NCBI RefSeq assembly: GCF_025263485.1
Contig: NZ_CP079863.1
Coordinates: forward strand, 3,534,001 to 3,598,000
DNA from: Mycobacterium sp. SMC-2
Lineage (GTDB): Bacteria > Actinomycetota > Actinomycetes > Mycobacteriales > Mycobacteriaceae
Length of the DNA: 64,000 nt
Direction: 5' to 3'
The position numbers and the translations under genes are program-made. Under the pieces are notes generated by a model. That model had not been told where the DNA came from. It did not search any database and saw only the letters and a list, made by a program, of their open reading frames with translations. Shown in pieces: positions 29,285-38,914 of the stretch. The stretch's first letter is position 1. Every line of letters begins with the position of its first letter.

Positions 29285-29389
29285 GTGCCCTCGGACGCCG
29301 AACGCGCGTCCGGCCGCGCCCTCGGCGTTCGACTCGGCGGATTGCTCAACTCGCCCCCTCGCCGCCATGCGGCTGGGGGTGCCCCCACC

Positions 29390-29410
29390 GCGGTCCGCGC
29401 TGCGGACCGC
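29390..29410 (+). terminator. Hairpin between secA2 and pgsA2
   Basis: GCGGTCCGC (29390-29398) and GCGGACCGC (29402-29410) form a perfect 9-bp stem with a 3-base loop. A second short stem (TGGGGG/CCCCCA, 29374-29387) sits just before it. There is no T-run. It may attenuate read-through from secA2 into pgsA2. Confidence 0.4.
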
Positions 29411-29437
29411 TTGGTCGCCGGGCTAAGGTCACGGCTT

Positions 29438-30067
29438 ATGGAGCCGGCGCTTCCGCCCAACCGGGTGCTGACGGTGCCCAACGCGCTGAGCGCCATTCGC
29501 CTGGTGCTCATCGGCGTTTTCGCCTACGCCCTGCTGGTCGCGCACGCCAACGGTTGGGCGGTAGGGATCTTGATGTTCAGCGGTGCGTCCGACTGGGCCG
29601 ACGGCAAGATCGCCCGGGTGCTCGACCAGTCCTCGCGGCTCGGCGTTCTGCTCGACCCGGCGGTCGACCGCCTCTACATGATCTGCGTTCCGGTCGTCAT
29701 GGCGGTGAGCGGGATCGTGCCGTGGTGGTTCGTCGCGGTCCTGCTGGTGCGCGACGGGCTGCTGGCCGCGACGCTGCCGGTGCTGTGGAGCCGCGGGCTG
29801 TCCGCGCTGCCGGTGACCTACATCGGGAAGGCCGCCACGTTCGCGCTGATGTCCGGTTTCCCGCTGGTCTTGTTGGGGTCGTGGGACGCCCTGTGGAGCC
29901 GGGTAGTCGGGGCCTGCGGCTGGGCGTTCCTGATCTGGGGCATGTATGCGTACCTGTGGGCGTTCGCGCTCTACATGGTGCAGATGACGTTGGTCGTCCG
30001 GCGGATACCCCGGCTCAAACACGGTGCAGGCCGTCCCGCCGAGCCCAAGACGGTCGAGCATGGCTGA
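29438..30067 (+). CDS. pgsA2: CDP-alcohol phosphatidyltransferase PgsA2
   Basis: A membrane enzyme of 209 residues of the CDP-alcohol phosphatidyltransferase family (Rv1822). It transfers a phosphatidyl group from CDP-diacylglycerol to an alcohol, probably glycerol phosphate or a similar acceptor. The family motif is complete: [19 protein letters not shown] followed by DPAVD. Four to six hydrophobic helices are visible. ATG 29438 ([15 protein letters not shown]) matches the M. tuberculosis start; the frame opens earlier through the hairpin region. It overlaps the next gene by eight bases. Confidence 0.93.
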   Translation: MEPALPPNRVLTVPNALSAIRLVLIGVFAYALLVAHANGWAVGILMFSGASDWADGKIARVLDQSSRLGVLLDPAVDRLYMICVPVVMAVSGIVPWWFVAVLLVRDGLLAATLPVLWSRGLSALPVTYIGKAATFALMSGFPLVLLGSWDALWSRVVGACGWAFLIWGMYAYLWAFALYMVQMTLVVRRIPRLKHGAGRPAEPKTVEHG

Positions 30068-30980
30068 GCCCGACCGCCTGCTGGGCGGCTACGACCCCAA
30101 CGCCGGGCGCAGCGCCCACGTGGCGTCGCGGCCGACGCTGATCCCGGTGCCCTCCCTGCTGCGCGCCCTGCTCTCCGAACACCTGGATCCCGGTTACGCC
30201 GCGGCCGCGGAAAAGCGTCGCGACGCGGACGCGGGCGGGCGCGCACGCGCCTTCGGCTGGCTCTGGCAGGCGCTGGCGGCTCTGCTGATCGCCACGGTCT
30301 TCGCCGCCGCCGTCGCGCAGGCCCGCTCGGTTGCCCCCGGCGTGCGTTCCGCGCAGCAGTTGCTGCTGGGCAACGTGCGTTCGACGGAGGACACCGCGAC
30401 CAAACTCGCCCAGCGCCGCGGCGAGCTGTCCGCACGAGTCGACGACGTGCAGCGCCGCGCTCTGGCCGACGACGCCGAAGGGCAGCGGCTGTTGGCGCGT
30501 CTCGACGCGCTCGGCCTGCCGGCGGCCAGCCGCGCGGTCATCGGTCCCGGCCTGAAGGTGACCGTGACCGATCCCGGTGCCAGCCCGAACCTTTCCGATG
30601 TTTCCAAGCAGCGGGTCAGCGGCAGCAGGCAAATCATCCTGGACCGGGACCTGCAGCTGGTCGTCAACTCGCTGTGGGCCAGCGGCGCCGAGGCGATCTC
30701 CGTCGGCGGGGTCCGCATCGGGCCCAACGTGACCATTCGGCAAGCCGGCGGGGCGATCCTGGTCGACAACACTCCCACCAGCAGCCCGTACACGATCCTG
30801 GCGGTGGGGCCGCCCCGCGCGATGCGAGACGTCTTCGACCAGAGCTCCGGACGACAGCGCCTTCAGCTGCTTGAGGTCTCCTACGGTGTCGGGGTCACCG
30901 TGGACGCCGCGGACGGGCTGACGCTGCCCGCCGGATCGATCCGGGATACCAAATTCGCCAAACAGATTGGGCCACAGTGA
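30060..30980 (+). CDS. DUF881 membrane-anchored protein (Rv1823)
   Basis: A 306-residue protein with one transmembrane helix (about residues 65-85, [20 protein letters not shown]) and an extracytoplasmic DUF881 domain preceded by a coiled-coil-like stretch. Function is unknown; DUF881 genes accompany the small basic protein gene in actinobacteria and have been linked to division. It overlaps pgsA2 by eight bases. It has a paralogue, Rv1825-like, two genes downstream. Confidence 0.88.
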   Translation: MAEPDRLLGGYDPNAGRSAHVASRPTLIPVPSLLRALLSEHLDPGYAAAAEKRRDADAGGRARAFGWLWQALAALLIATVFAAAVAQARSVAPGVRSAQQLLLGNVRSTEDTATKLAQRRGELSARVDDVQRRALADDAEGQRLLARLDALGLPAASRAVIGPGLKVTVTDPGASPNLSDVSKQRVSGSRQIILDRDLQLVVNSLWASGAEAISVGGVRIGPNVTIRQAGGAILVDNTPTSSPYTILAVGPPRAMRDVFDQSSGRQRLQLLEVSYGVGVTVDAADGLTLPAGSIRDTKFAKQIGPQ

Positions 30981-31035
30981 GAAAAGTCTTCGGCAGACCT
31001 CTCCCCCTGTGCGAGTCAACGACGGGGGATCGAGC

Positions 31036-31368
31036 ATGATCGGCATCGCGGCGCTGGCGATCGGAATCGTGCTCGGCCTCGTCTTTCACCCCGCCGTGCC
31101 CGAGGTCGTCCAGCCGTACCTGCCCATCGCCGTGGTCGCGGCGCTCGACGCGGTGTTCGGCGGGTTGCGCGCCTATCTGGAGCGGATCTTCGACCCGAAA
31201 GTCTTCGTGATCTCGTTCGTGTTCAACGTTTTCGTGGCTGCCCTGATCGTTTACGTCGGCGACCAACTGGGCGTGGGCACGCAGTTGTCCACCGCGATCA
31301 TCGTGGTGCTGGGAATCCGCATCTTCGGCAACGCCGCCGCGCTGCGGCGCAGGCTGTTCGGGGCGTGA
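31036..31368 (+). CDS. Small basic protein, DUF1290 family (Rv1824)
   Basis: A 110-residue membrane protein (Sbp family) with three hydrophobic helices and the conserved block AALDAVFGGLRAYLERIFDPKVF. It is always found with DUF881 genes, here flanked by two. ATG 31036 is chosen because the upstream part of the frame is poorly conserved; M. tuberculosis annotation starts a little earlier. Confidence 0.88.
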   Translation: MIGIAALAIGIVLGLVFHPAVPEVVQPYLPIAVVAALDAVFGGLRAYLERIFDPKVFVISFVFNVFVAALIVYVGDQLGVGTQLSTAIIVVLGIRIFGNAAALRRRLFGA

Positions 31369-31385
31369 CGGGGGATGAAGTGAGC

Positions 31386-32225
31386 ATGAGCCAGGACCCG
31401 CCCGACGGCGCCGCCGAAAGCCGTGACGCAGCAAGCCCGGCGCAGCACGGCCGCCACGAACTGCCGGCCGACAGCGCCCGCCCCGAGATCGGGCCGGTGC
31501 GGCGCACCGGACTGTCGGGGCTGATCCGCGGCGGGCGGTCCCGGCTGGCGTTCGGGACGTTGGCGGCGCTGCTGTGCCTGCTGTTGGGCATCGCCATCGT
31601 CACGCAGGTCCGCCAGAACGAGTCGGGGGATTCGCTGGAAACGGCGCGCCCCGCAGACCTCCTGGTGCTGTTGGATTCGTTACGGCAACGGGAGGCCACC
31701 CTCAACTCCGAAGTGAGCGAACTGCAGAACACGCTGAATTCCCTGCAGGCGTCCGGCAACAACGACCAGGCCGCCATTGCGGCCGCGCAGGCCAAGCTGG
31801 CGGCGCTGTCGATCTTGGCCGGCGCGGTGGGCGCCACCGGGCCGGGCGTCACCGTCACGATCGAAGACCCCGGGCCCGGGGTCTCGCCGGAGGTGATGCT
31901 CGACGTGATCAACGAACTGCGCGCCGCCGGCGCCGAGGCGATCGAAATCAACGATGGGCACCAATCCGTGCGGGTAGGTGTCGATACCTGGGTGGTGGGT
32001 ATGCCTGGCTCGCTGACCATCGACACCAAGACGCTGTCGCCCCCGTATTCGATTCTGGCTATTGGGGATCCACCGACCCTGGCCGCAGCGATGAACATTC
32101 CGGGCGGTGCCGAGGACAGCATCAAGCGCGTCGGTGCGCGGATGTCCGTCCGGCAGGCCGACCGAGTGGACGTGACCACCTTGCGACAACCGAAACCGCA
32201 CCAATACGCTCAGCCCGTCAAGTGA
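31386..32225 (+). CDS. DUF881 membrane-anchored protein (Rv1825)
   Basis: A 279-residue DUF881 protein, paralogue of the gene two upstream. It has an N-terminal cytosolic tail, one transmembrane helix (AFGTLAALLCLLLGIAIV), a coiled-coil-like segment (LRQREATLNSEVSELQNTLN) and the DUF881 domain with GPGVTVTIEDPGPG. Cell wall or division roles have been proposed for the family. Starts at GTG 31365 (GTGA overlap with the previous stop), GTG 31380 or ATG 31386 are all possible. Confidence 0.87.
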   Translation: MSQDPPDGAAESRDAASPAQHGRHELPADSARPEIGPVRRTGLSGLIRGGRSRLAFGTLAALLCLLLGIAIVTQVRQNESGDSLETARPADLLVLLDSLRQREATLNSEVSELQNTLNSLQASGNNDQAAIAAAQAKLAALSILAGAVGATGPGVTVTIEDPGPGVSPEVMLDVINELRAAGAEAIEINDGHQSVRVGVDTWVVGMPGSLTIDTKTLSPPYSILAIGDPPTLAAAMNIPGGAEDSIKRVGARMSVRQADRVDVTTLRQPKPHQYAQPVK

Positions 32226-32252
32226 GCAATCCGCAACAGAACAGGACTAGCT

Positions 32253-32651
32253 GTGAGCGAAATCCCGCCCGATCTGCACTACACCGCCGAACACGAGTGG
32301 GTTCGCCGAAGCGGTGAGGACACCGTACGGGTCGGGATCACCGACTTCGCGCAGTCGGCGCTGGGCGATGTCGTCTTTGTCCAGCTGCCCGAGGTCGGCA
32401 CCGAGCTGACCGCGGGTGAATCGTTCGGCGAGGTCGAGTCGACGAAGTCGGTGTCGGACCTGTACGCCCCGGTGTCGGGCAAAGTGTCCGCGGTCAATAC
32501 CGATCTGGAGGGCAGTCCGCAGCTGGTCAACTCCGAACCCTACGGGGCCGGGTGGCTGGTGGATGTCCAGGTGTCCGACGCCGCCGCATTGGAGGCGGGC
32601 ATCGCGTCGCTGCTCGACGCTGGGGCCTACCGCGGAACCCTGACCGAATGA
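32253..32651 (+). CDS. gcvH: Glycine cleavage system H protein
   Basis: A lipoyl carrier of 132 residues that shuttles the aminomethyl group from glycine between the P, T and L proteins of the glycine cleavage system. The lipoylated lysine is in [18 protein letters not shown]. The start is GTG 32253. gcvB (P protein) lies 3.3 kb downstream with its own glycine riboswitch; no riboswitch is visible before gcvH. The 253 bases after it show no gene. Confidence 0.96.
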   Translation: MSEIPPDLHYTAEHEWVRRSGEDTVRVGITDFAQSALGDVVFVQLPEVGTELTAGESFGEVESTKSVSDLYAPVSGKVSAVNTDLEGSPQLVNSEPYGAGWLVDVQVSDAAALEAGIASLLDAGAYRGTLTE

Positions 32652-32904
32652 CGATTGCTAATGTGCCTGCCAGCCCCGCGCGGCGACGCGAACGGCGTGG
32701 CAGGCCGGCGGGGGGAGAGGCGGGCAATCGGTCTTTCGATCCTCGGGTGGGGGCACGTTGCAGACCCATGCGCGGTACCGTCGACAGAGCGACACATGAA
32801 CGCACCAGCCTTAGTAATCGGCAGTACCGGGCGAAGAAACCCAGTGAGCAGCCGGCCGAGCGGCCCGGTCAGACAACGCCACAGCGGCCAGTGAGGAGCA
32901 GCGC

Positions 32905-33387
32905 GTGACGGACATGGACTCCGATATGGGGAAAGACCAGACCTCTGACGAAGTCACGGTGGAGACGACCTCCGTCTTTCGTGCCGACTTCCTCAACGAG
33001 CTCGATGCTCCGGCGCAGGCGGGCACCGAGAGCGCGGTATCCGGGGTGGAAGGCCTGCCGGCCGGCTCGGCGCTGCTCGTCGTCAAACGGGGACCCAACG
33101 CCGGTTCGCGATTCTTGCTCGACCAGCCCACCACGTCGGCGGGCCGGCATCCCGACAGCGACATCTTCCTCGATGACGTCACCGTCAGTCGCCGCCACGC
33201 CGAATTCAGGTTGGAAAACAACGACTTCAGCGTGGTGGATGTCGGTAGCCTCAATGGCACCTACGTCAACAGGGAGCCCGTCGATTCGGCGGTGCTAGCC
33301 AACGGCGACGAGGTGCAGATCGGCAAGTTCCGCTTGGTGTTTTTGACCGGCCCCAAGCAGGGTGAGAACGGAGGATCCGGAGGCTAG
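32905..33387 (+). CDS. garA: FHA regulator of glutamate/TCA metabolism GarA
   Basis: A 160-residue cytosolic FHA protein. When unphosphorylated it inhibits 2-oxoglutarate decarboxylase and NAD-glutamate dehydrogenase and activates glutamate synthase. The phosphorylation motif VETTSVF (Thr-Thr near 21-22, targets of PknB and PknG) is intact. The FHA domain shows [15 protein letters not shown] and [15 protein letters not shown] precedes GTG 32905. The stop overlaps the next GTG by one base, so garA and the MerR gene are cotranscribed. Confidence 0.97.
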   Translation: MTDMDSDMGKDQTSDEVTVETTSVFRADFLNELDAPAQAGTESAVSGVEGLPAGSALLVVKRGPNAGSRFLLDQPTTSAGRHPDSDIFLDDVTVSRRHAEFRLENNDFSVVDVGSLNGTYVNREPVDSAVLANGDEVQIGKFRLVFLTGPKQGENGGSGG

Positions 33388-34148
33388 TGAGCGCACCCGA
33401 TAGCCCGGCACTGGCCGGGATGTCGATTGGGGCGGTCCTGGAACTGCTGAGGCCGGACTTTCCCGATGTCACGATCTCCAAGATCCGCTTCTTGGAGGCC
33501 GAGGGACTGGTGACGCCGCAGCGCGCCGCGTCGGGCTATCGCAGATTCACCGCGTACGACTGCGCGCGGTTGCGGTTCATCCTGACCGCGCAGCGCGATC
33601 ACTACCTACCGCTCAAAGTCATCCGGGCGCAATTGGACGCCCAACCCGACGGTGAACTGCCGCCCTTCGGCTCGGCCTACGCCGCGCCGCGGCTGGTGTC
33701 CGTGGCCGGGATCGGGCAGGCCGGCGCCGAGCCGGGCTCCGGGGCCGGATCCGACACCGCTGCGGTGGCGCCTTCGAGCATCCGGCTGAGTCGTGAAGCT
33801 CTGCTCGAGCGCTCCGGGGTGGGCGACGACCTGTTGACGGCGCTGCTCAAGGCGGGGGTGATCACCACCGGCCCCGGCGGCTTCTTCGACGAGCACGCCG
33901 TCGTCATCCTGCAATGCGCACGGGCGCTGTCGGAATACGGCGTCGAGCCGCGACACCTGCGGGCTTTCCGCTCCGCGGCCGACCGGCAATCCGACCTGAT
34001 CGCCCAAATCGCCGGGCCGGTAGTCAAAGCCGGTAAGGCCGGCGCCCGCGATCGCGCCGACGACCTGGCGCGCGAGGTGGCGGCGCTTGCCATCACGTTG
34101 CACACGTCGCTGGTCAAATCCGCCGTTCGCGACGTTCTGCATCGCTGA
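33387..34148 (+). CDS. MerR family transcriptional regulator (Rv1828)
   Basis: A 253-residue MerR-type regulator. The winged helix-turn-helix near residues 10-75 includes [18 protein letters not shown] and [10 protein letters not shown]. The C-terminal domain is longer than in classical metal-sensing MerR proteins and shows no metal-binding cysteine pair, so the effector is unknown. It is coupled to garA. Rv1828 and the second MerR gene Rv1830 flank the DUF151 gene as here. Confidence 0.93.
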   Translation: MSAPDSPALAGMSIGAVLELLRPDFPDVTISKIRFLEAEGLVTPQRAASGYRRFTAYDCARLRFILTAQRDHYLPLKVIRAQLDAQPDGELPPFGSAYAAPRLVSVAGIGQAGAEPGSGAGSDTAAVAPSSIRLSREALLERSGVGDDLLTALLKAGVITTGPGGFFDEHAVVILQCARALSEYGVEPRHLRAFRSAADRQSDLIAQIAGPVVKAGKAGARDRADDLAREVAALAITLHTSLVKSAVRDVLHR

Positions 34149-34253
34149 GGACTAGACTTCGTCGATAGCTTGGTGTTCAGCGGCACAGCGGTAATTCGGC
34201 GTCGTCGTTGCACCGAGCACCGACACGGCAGCATATGCGGAGGGCAGACACAA

Positions 34254-34748
34254 ATGGGTGAAGTTCGTGTTGTCGGCATTCGCGTGGAGCAGCCGCAGAA
34301 CCAGCCGGTTCTGTTACTGCGCGAAACCGACGGCGACCGATACCTCCCGATCTGGATTGGTCAATCGGAGGCTGCCGCCATCGCGCTCGAGCAGCAGGGC
34401 GTCGAGCCGCCCCGCCCGCTGACGCACGACCTGATCAGGGATGTCATTGCTGCGCTTGGCCATTCGCTCAAAGAGGTGCGGATCGTCGACCTGCAAGAGG
34501 GCACCTTCTACGCCGACCTGGTCTTCGACCGCAACATCACCGTGTCGGCGCGGCCGTCGGACTCGGTGGCGATAGCGCTGCGCGTCGGCGTTCCGATCTA
34601 CGTCGAGGAGGCCGTCCTGGCCCAGGCCGGCCTGCTCATCCCCGACGAGAGCGACGAAGAGGGGGGCACCGCCGTCCGCGAGGACGAGGTGGAGAAATTC
34701 AAGGAGTTCCTCGACAGCGTTTCTCCCGACGATTTCAAGGCCACTTAG
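34254..34748 (+). CDS. DUF151/bifunctional nuclease-domain protein (Rv1829)
   Basis: A 164-residue protein with an N-terminal BFN/DUF151 domain (LLRETDGDRYLPIWIGQSEAA and RPSDSVAIALRVGVPIYV), the same length as Rv1829. Nuclease activity has been reported for plant relatives; the bacterial role is unclear. ATG 34254 begins MGEVRVVGIRVEQ; the upstream part of the frame is not family-like. Confidence 0.9.
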   Translation: MGEVRVVGIRVEQPQNQPVLLLRETDGDRYLPIWIGQSEAAAIALEQQGVEPPRPLTHDLIRDVIAALGHSLKEVRIVDLQEGTFYADLVFDRNITVSARPSDSVAIALRVGVPIYVEEAVLAQAGLLIPDESDEEGGTAVREDEVEKFKEFLDSVSPDDFKAT

Positions 34749-35032
34749 ACCCTTTTGCGGCCCCCTCTGCCGGCTTGGCGGACCCCGCCGGGCGGGTACT
34801 ACCGTGGACACCGACATCACGGATCTGTCTCAACTATCACCGGTATGTCGACACGCCTGGCGGATAGCGCGCTCACTTAGCCCGGCGGCAGCCATACTTT
34901 GATCACGACTTAAGGGCGCGGTGGCTATCGAACAGCGTAAGCTCTCTAGCACTCGGGCCTGAGCAAACGTGGCTGCGATGCAGCCAGTGACGCAGCTGGA
35001 AACGAAAGCGCGATCGGCGAGAGGAAACCCCC

Positions 35033-35638
35033 GTGAGCGAGCAGCCACGCCAAGAACAGCTGGACCTAGCTGACCACCCGACCGCCGCGCCGGAAGCGCC
35101 CGTGCAGCCAGGACTGTTCCCCGACGACTCCGTGCCCGACGAGTTGGTCGGGTACCGCGGCCCGAGTGCCTGCCAGATCGCCGGAATCACCTACCGCCAG
35201 CTGGACTACTGGGCGCGCACCTCGCTGGTGGTCCCGTCGATCCGCAGCGCGGCGGGCTCGGGTAGCCAGCGGCTCTACTCGTTCAAGGACATCCTGGTCC
35301 TCAAGATCGTCAAGCGGCTGCTCGACACCGGGATCTCGCTGCACAACATCAGGGTTGCGGTCGACCATCTGCGCCAGCGCGGCGTGCAGGACCTGGCGAA
35401 CATCACGTTGTTCTCCGACGGCACCACGGTTTACGAGTGCACGTCGGCCGAAGAGGTCGTCGACCTGCTGCAGGGTGGGCAGGGCGTGTTCGGCATCGCC
35501 GTGTCCGGCGCCATGCGCGAGCTGACCGGCGTGATCGCCGACTTCCCCGGCGAGCGGGCCGACGGCGGCGAGTCGATCGCCGCCCCGGAAGACGAGCTGG
35601 CGTCCCGGCGCAAGCACCGCGACCGCAAGATCGGCTGA
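35033..35638 (+). CDS. MerR family transcriptional regulator (Rv1830)
   Basis: A 201-residue MerR-like regulator. The DNA-binding region is around residues 42-110: [20 protein letters not shown], then [18 protein letters not shown]. There are no metal-binding cysteines. It matches Rv1830. The start is GTG 35033, with GAGAGGAAA upstream. The 284 bases before it hold no gene and are likely its own promoter and leader. Confidence 0.92.
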   Translation: MSEQPRQEQLDLADHPTAAPEAPVQPGLFPDDSVPDELVGYRGPSACQIAGITYRQLDYWARTSLVVPSIRSAAGSGSQRLYSFKDILVLKIVKRLLDTGISLHNIRVAVDHLRQRGVQDLANITLFSDGTTVYECTSAEEVVDLLQGGQGVFGIAVSGAMRELTGVIADFPGERADGGESIAAPEDELASRRKHRDRKIG

Positions 35639-35648
35639 TTGCTTCCCG

Positions 35649-35708
35649 GCGAGCGACCACTTCTGTACGCCCGCAACGGCGTGTCCCCGTACCAACACGG
35701 TCGCTCGC
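35649..35708. repeat. Palindromic intergenic element, copy B
   Basis: GCGAGCGACC (35649-35658) and its complement (35699-35708) bound a 60-base unit similar in order and spacing to copy A at 26868-26931. It lies just after the Rv1830 stop and before the glycine riboswitch, a position where a terminator would be useful. Confidence 0.6.
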
Positions 35709-35736
35709 GACCACGTAGACTGGGCCCCGCATCGCA

Positions 35737-35956
35737 CTCGTGCGGGAGAGTTTCGTGACGGCCAGCCACGGACGCCGAAGGAGCAACACCTCTCCGCTAA
35801 CCTCTCAGGCACCCGGACCGCGCGAGTTAACGATGCCTCTGGAAAGCGGTGACGATCCCTAGCGGTCGACACCCGCCGATGGGGAAAGGCGCGCGGGTCA
35901 GCACCCGGCGCCGAATCTCTCAGGCGCCCGGTGAACGGGTGAAGACAGAGGGAGAG
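35737..35956 (+). promoter_or_regulatory. Tandem glycine riboswitch upstream of gcvB
   Basis: Two glycine aptamers in series. Aptamer I (about 35737-35827) has GCGGGAGAG, GCCGAAGGAGCAA, CTCTCAGGCACC and GGACCGC. Aptamer II (about 35836-35951) has CCTCTGGAAAG, CGCCGATGGGGAAAGG, GAATCTCTCAGGCGCC and GAAGACAGAGG. CCTCTG (35836-35841) and CAGAGG (35946-35951) close P1 of aptamer II. CAGAGG could instead pair with a second CCTCTG at 35967-35972, giving a switch before the gcvB ribosome binding site (AGGAG 35992-35996). Glycine is expected to turn gcvB on. Confidence 0.93.
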
Positions 35957-36003
35957 GGCCCCTAGTCCTCTGCCTTCGTCACCGCCACACCAGGAGTTCG
36001 CCA

Positions 36004-38841
36004 GTGCCCGACCAAGCAACCTTCGCAGCCCGCCACATCGGCCCGGACGCCCAGGCCGTCGCGGCCATGCTTTCCGTCATCGGTGTGGATTCGCTGGACG
36101 AGCTGGCCGCCAAGGCGGTTCCCGCGGGCATCCTCGACAAGCCCACCGCCAGCGGGGCGGCGCCGGGGCTGGACGCGTTGCCGGCCGCCGTCACCGAGAC
36201 CGAGGCGCTGGCCGAGCTGCGGGCACTGGCCGAGGCCAACACGGTGGCCGTCTCGATGATCGGGCAGGGCTACTACGACACACTCACCCCGCCGGTGCTG
36301 GTGCGCAACATCCTGGAAAACCCGGCGTGGTACACCGCCTACACGCCGTATCAGCCCGAGATCAGCCAGGGCCGGCTGGAGGCGCTGCTGAATTTCCAGA
36401 CGATGGTGGCCGACCTGACCGGACTGGAGGTCGCCAACGCCTCGATGCTCGATGAGGGCACCGCGGCCGCCGAGGCCATGACGCTGATGCACCGCGCGAC
36501 CCGTGGCACGTCGCACCGGCTGGCCGTCGACGCCGATCTGTTCGCCCAGACCGCGGCCGTATTGGCGACGCGGGCCCAGCCGCTGGGCATCGAGATCGTC
36601 ACCGCCGACCTGCGTGACGGCCTGCCCGACGGCGAGTTCTTCGGCGTCGTCACCCAGCTGCCCGGCGCCAGCGGCCGGATCACCGACTGGGCGGGCCTGG
36701 TGGAGCAGGCCCACGATCGTGGCGCACTGGTCGCGATCGGCGCCGACCTGCTGGCGTGCACGCTGATCACTCCGCCCGGCGACATCGGTGCCGACGTCGC
36801 GTTCGGCACCACCCAACGATTCGGTGTGCCAATGGGATTCGGTGGCCCGCACGCCGGATACCTGTCGGTGCACTCCAAGCATGCCCGCCAGCTGCCGGGC
36901 CGGCTGGTCGGCGTGTCGATCGATGCCGACGGGTCCCCGGCGTACCGGCTGGCGCTGCAGACGCGCGAGCAACACATCCGCCGCGACAAGGCGACCAGCA
37001 ACATCTGCACCGCTCAGGTGCTGCTGGCGGTGCTGGCCGCGATGTACGCCAGCTACCACGGCGCCGACGGGCTGGCCGAGATCGCCCGTCGCGCGCACGC
37101 CCACGCCGAGACGCTCGCCGCCGCGCTGGCCTCGGCGGCCGACACGGCGCTGGTGCACGAGGAGTTCTTCGACACCGTGCTGGCCCGGGTTCCGGGGCGT
37201 GCCGATGAAGTGGTGGCCGCGGCCAAGGCGAAGGGCGTCAACGTGTGGCGCGTCGACGCCGACCACGTGTCGGTGGCCTGCGACGAGGCCACCACGGACG
37301 CCCATGTGGCTTCCGTGCTGGAGGCGTTCGGCGTGCCGGCTGCCGGGCCCGTCGCCGTCGACATCGCGACCCGCACCTCGGAGTTCTTGACCCATCCGGC
37401 GTTCACCCAGTACCGCACCGAAACGGCGATGATGCGCTACCTGCGCACGCTGGCGGACAAAGATGTCGCATTGGATCGCAGCATGATTCCGCTCGGCTCG
37501 TGCACGATGAAGCTCAACGCCGCCGCGGAGATGGAACCGATCACCTGGCCGGAGTTCGCCCGTCAGCATCCGTTCGCCCCGGCGTCGGACACGCGGGGGC
37601 TGCGTCGCCTCATCGGTGACCTGGAGCGCTGGCTGGTGCAGATCACCGGCTACGACGCCGTGTCCCTGCAGCCCAACGCGGGCTCGCAGGGCGAATACGC
37701 CGGCCTGCTGGCCATCCACAACTACCACGCCAGCCGGGGCGAACCGCACCGCAACATCTGCCTGATCCCGTCCAGCGCGCACGGCACCAACGCGGCGTCG
37801 GCGGCGTTGGCCGGCATGCGGGTGGTCGTGGTCGCCTGCCATGACAACGGCGACGTCGACCTCGACGACCTGCGCGCCAAGGTCAGCGGGCACGGCGACC
37901 AGCTGTCGACGCTGATGGTCACCTATCCGTCAACCCACGGCGTCTACGAGCACGACATCGCCGAGATCTGCGCCGCGGTTCACGACGCCGGCGGCCAGGT
38001 GTACGTCGACGGCGCCAACCTCAATGCGCTGGTCGGCCTGGCGCGGCCCGGGAAGTTCGGCGGCGACGTCAGCCACCTCAACCTGCACAAGACGTTCTGC
38101 ATCCCGCACGGGGGCGGGGGACCGGGGGTCGGCCCGGTGGCGGTGCGTTCGCACCTGGCCCCCTTCCTGCCGGGCCACCCGTACGCTCCCGAATTGCCCC
38201 AGGGCCATCCGGTGTCGTCGGCGCCCTACGGGTCCGCCTCCATCCTCCCGATCAGCTGGGCCTACATCAGGATGATGGGCGCCGACGGCCTGCGGGCGGC
38301 GTCGCTGACCGCCATCGCCTCGGCCAACTACATCGCCCGCCGTCTCGACGAGTACTTCCAGGTGCTCTACACCGGGGAGAACGGGATGGTGGCCCACGAA
38401 TGCATCCTGGATCTGCGCGGGATCAGCAAGTCGACCGGCGTGACCGTCGACGATGTCGCAAAACGGTTGGCGGACTATGGTTTTCATGCCCCGACGATGA
38501 GCTTCCCGGTCGCCGGGACGCTCATGGTGGAGCCCACCGAGAGCGAGACCCTGACTGAGGTCGACGCCTTCTGCGAAGCCATGATCGCCATCCGGCGCGA
38601 GATCGACCGGGTCGGCGCGGGGGAGTGGCCCGTTGACGACAATCCGCTGCGGGGCGCGCCGCACACCGCGGAGTGCCTGCTGATCGCCGAGTGGGAGCAC
38701 CCGTACACCCGCGAAGAGGCCGCCTATCCGCTGGGCAAGGACTTCCGGCCTAAGGTGTGGCCGCCGGTGCGGCGCATCGACGGCGCCTACGGCGACCGCA
38801 ACCTGGTCTGCTCGTGCCCGCCGGTGGAGGCGTTCGTCTAG
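36004..38841 (+). CDS. gcvB: Glycine dehydrogenase (decarboxylating), P protein
   Basis: The PLP-dependent P protein of the glycine cleavage system, 945 residues, of the fused two-half type (GcvPA plus GcvPB in one chain). It decarboxylates glycine and passes the aminomethyl group to GcvH. The PLP lysine is in [17 protein letters not shown]. Other family blocks are [12 protein letters not shown] and [12 protein letters not shown]. The start is GTG 36004, eight bases after AGGAG. It is controlled by the tandem glycine riboswitch upstream. GcvT is not in the window. Confidence 0.97.
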   Translation: MPDQATFAARHIGPDAQAVAAMLSVIGVDSLDELAAKAVPAGILDKPTASGAAPGLDALPAAVTETEALAELRALAEANTVAVSMIGQGYYDTLTPPVLVRNILENPAWYTAYTPYQPEISQGRLEALLNFQTMVADLTGLEVANASMLDEGTAAAEAMTLMHRATRGTSHRLAVDADLFAQTAAVLATRAQPLGIEIVTADLRDGLPDGEFFGVVTQLPGASGRITDWAGLVEQAHDRGALVAIGADLLACTLITPPGDIGADVAFGTTQRFGVPMGFGGPHAGYLSVHSKHARQLPGRLVGVSIDADGSPAYRLALQTREQHIRRDKATSNICTAQVLLAVLAAMYASYHGADGLAEIARRAHAHAETLAAALASAADTALVHEEFFDTVLARVPGRADEVVAAAKAKGVNVWRVDADHVSVACDEATTDAHVASVLEAFGVPAAGPVAVDIATRTSEFLTHPAFTQYRTETAMMRYLRTLADKDVALDRSMIPLGSCTMKLNAAAEMEPITWPEFARQHPFAPASDTRGLRRLIGDLERWLVQITGYDAVSLQPNAGSQGEYAGLLAIHNYHASRGEPHRNICLIPSSAHGTNAASAALAGMRVVVVACHDNGDVDLDDLRAKVSGHGDQLSTLMVTYPSTHGVYEHDIAEICAAVHDAGGQVYVDGANLNALVGLARPGKFGGDVSHLNLHKTFCIPHGGGGPGVGPVAVRSHLAPFLPGHPYAPELPQGHPVSSAPYGSASILPISWAYIRMMGADGLRAASLTAIASANYIARRLDEYFQVLYTGENGMVAHECILDLRGISKSTGVTVDDVAKRLADYGFHAPTMSFPVAGTLMVEPTESETLTEVDAFCEAMIAIRREIDRVGAGEWPVDDNPLRGAPHTAECLLIAEWEHPYTREEAAYPLGKDFRPKVWPPVRRIDGAYGDRNLVCSCPPVEAFV

Positions 38842-38849
38842 CGCACCGA

Positions 38850-38911
38850 CCGCGAGCGTAATCTCCCTGCGAAATTCGGCAGCATTTTTCGCGGTGTGGT
38901 TACGGTCGCGG
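38850..38911. repeat. Palindromic intergenic element, copy C (divergent)
   Basis: CCGCGAGCGTAAT (38850-38862) pairs with GTTACGGTCGCGG (38899-38911) at 11 of 13 positions around a 36-base centre. It resembles copies A and B at its ends (GCGAGCG) and in size, but the centre differs. It sits between the convergent genes gcvB and dmbC, as expected of a bidirectional terminator. Confidence 0.45.
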
Positions 38912-38914
38912 GCC

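Noticed and set aside
35962-37893. Long open frame on the minus strand through gcvB
   Set aside because: It is a shadow of gcvB in high-GC DNA: the translation is Arg/Gly/Val low-complexity sequence with no domain, while the plus strand encodes a complete P protein.
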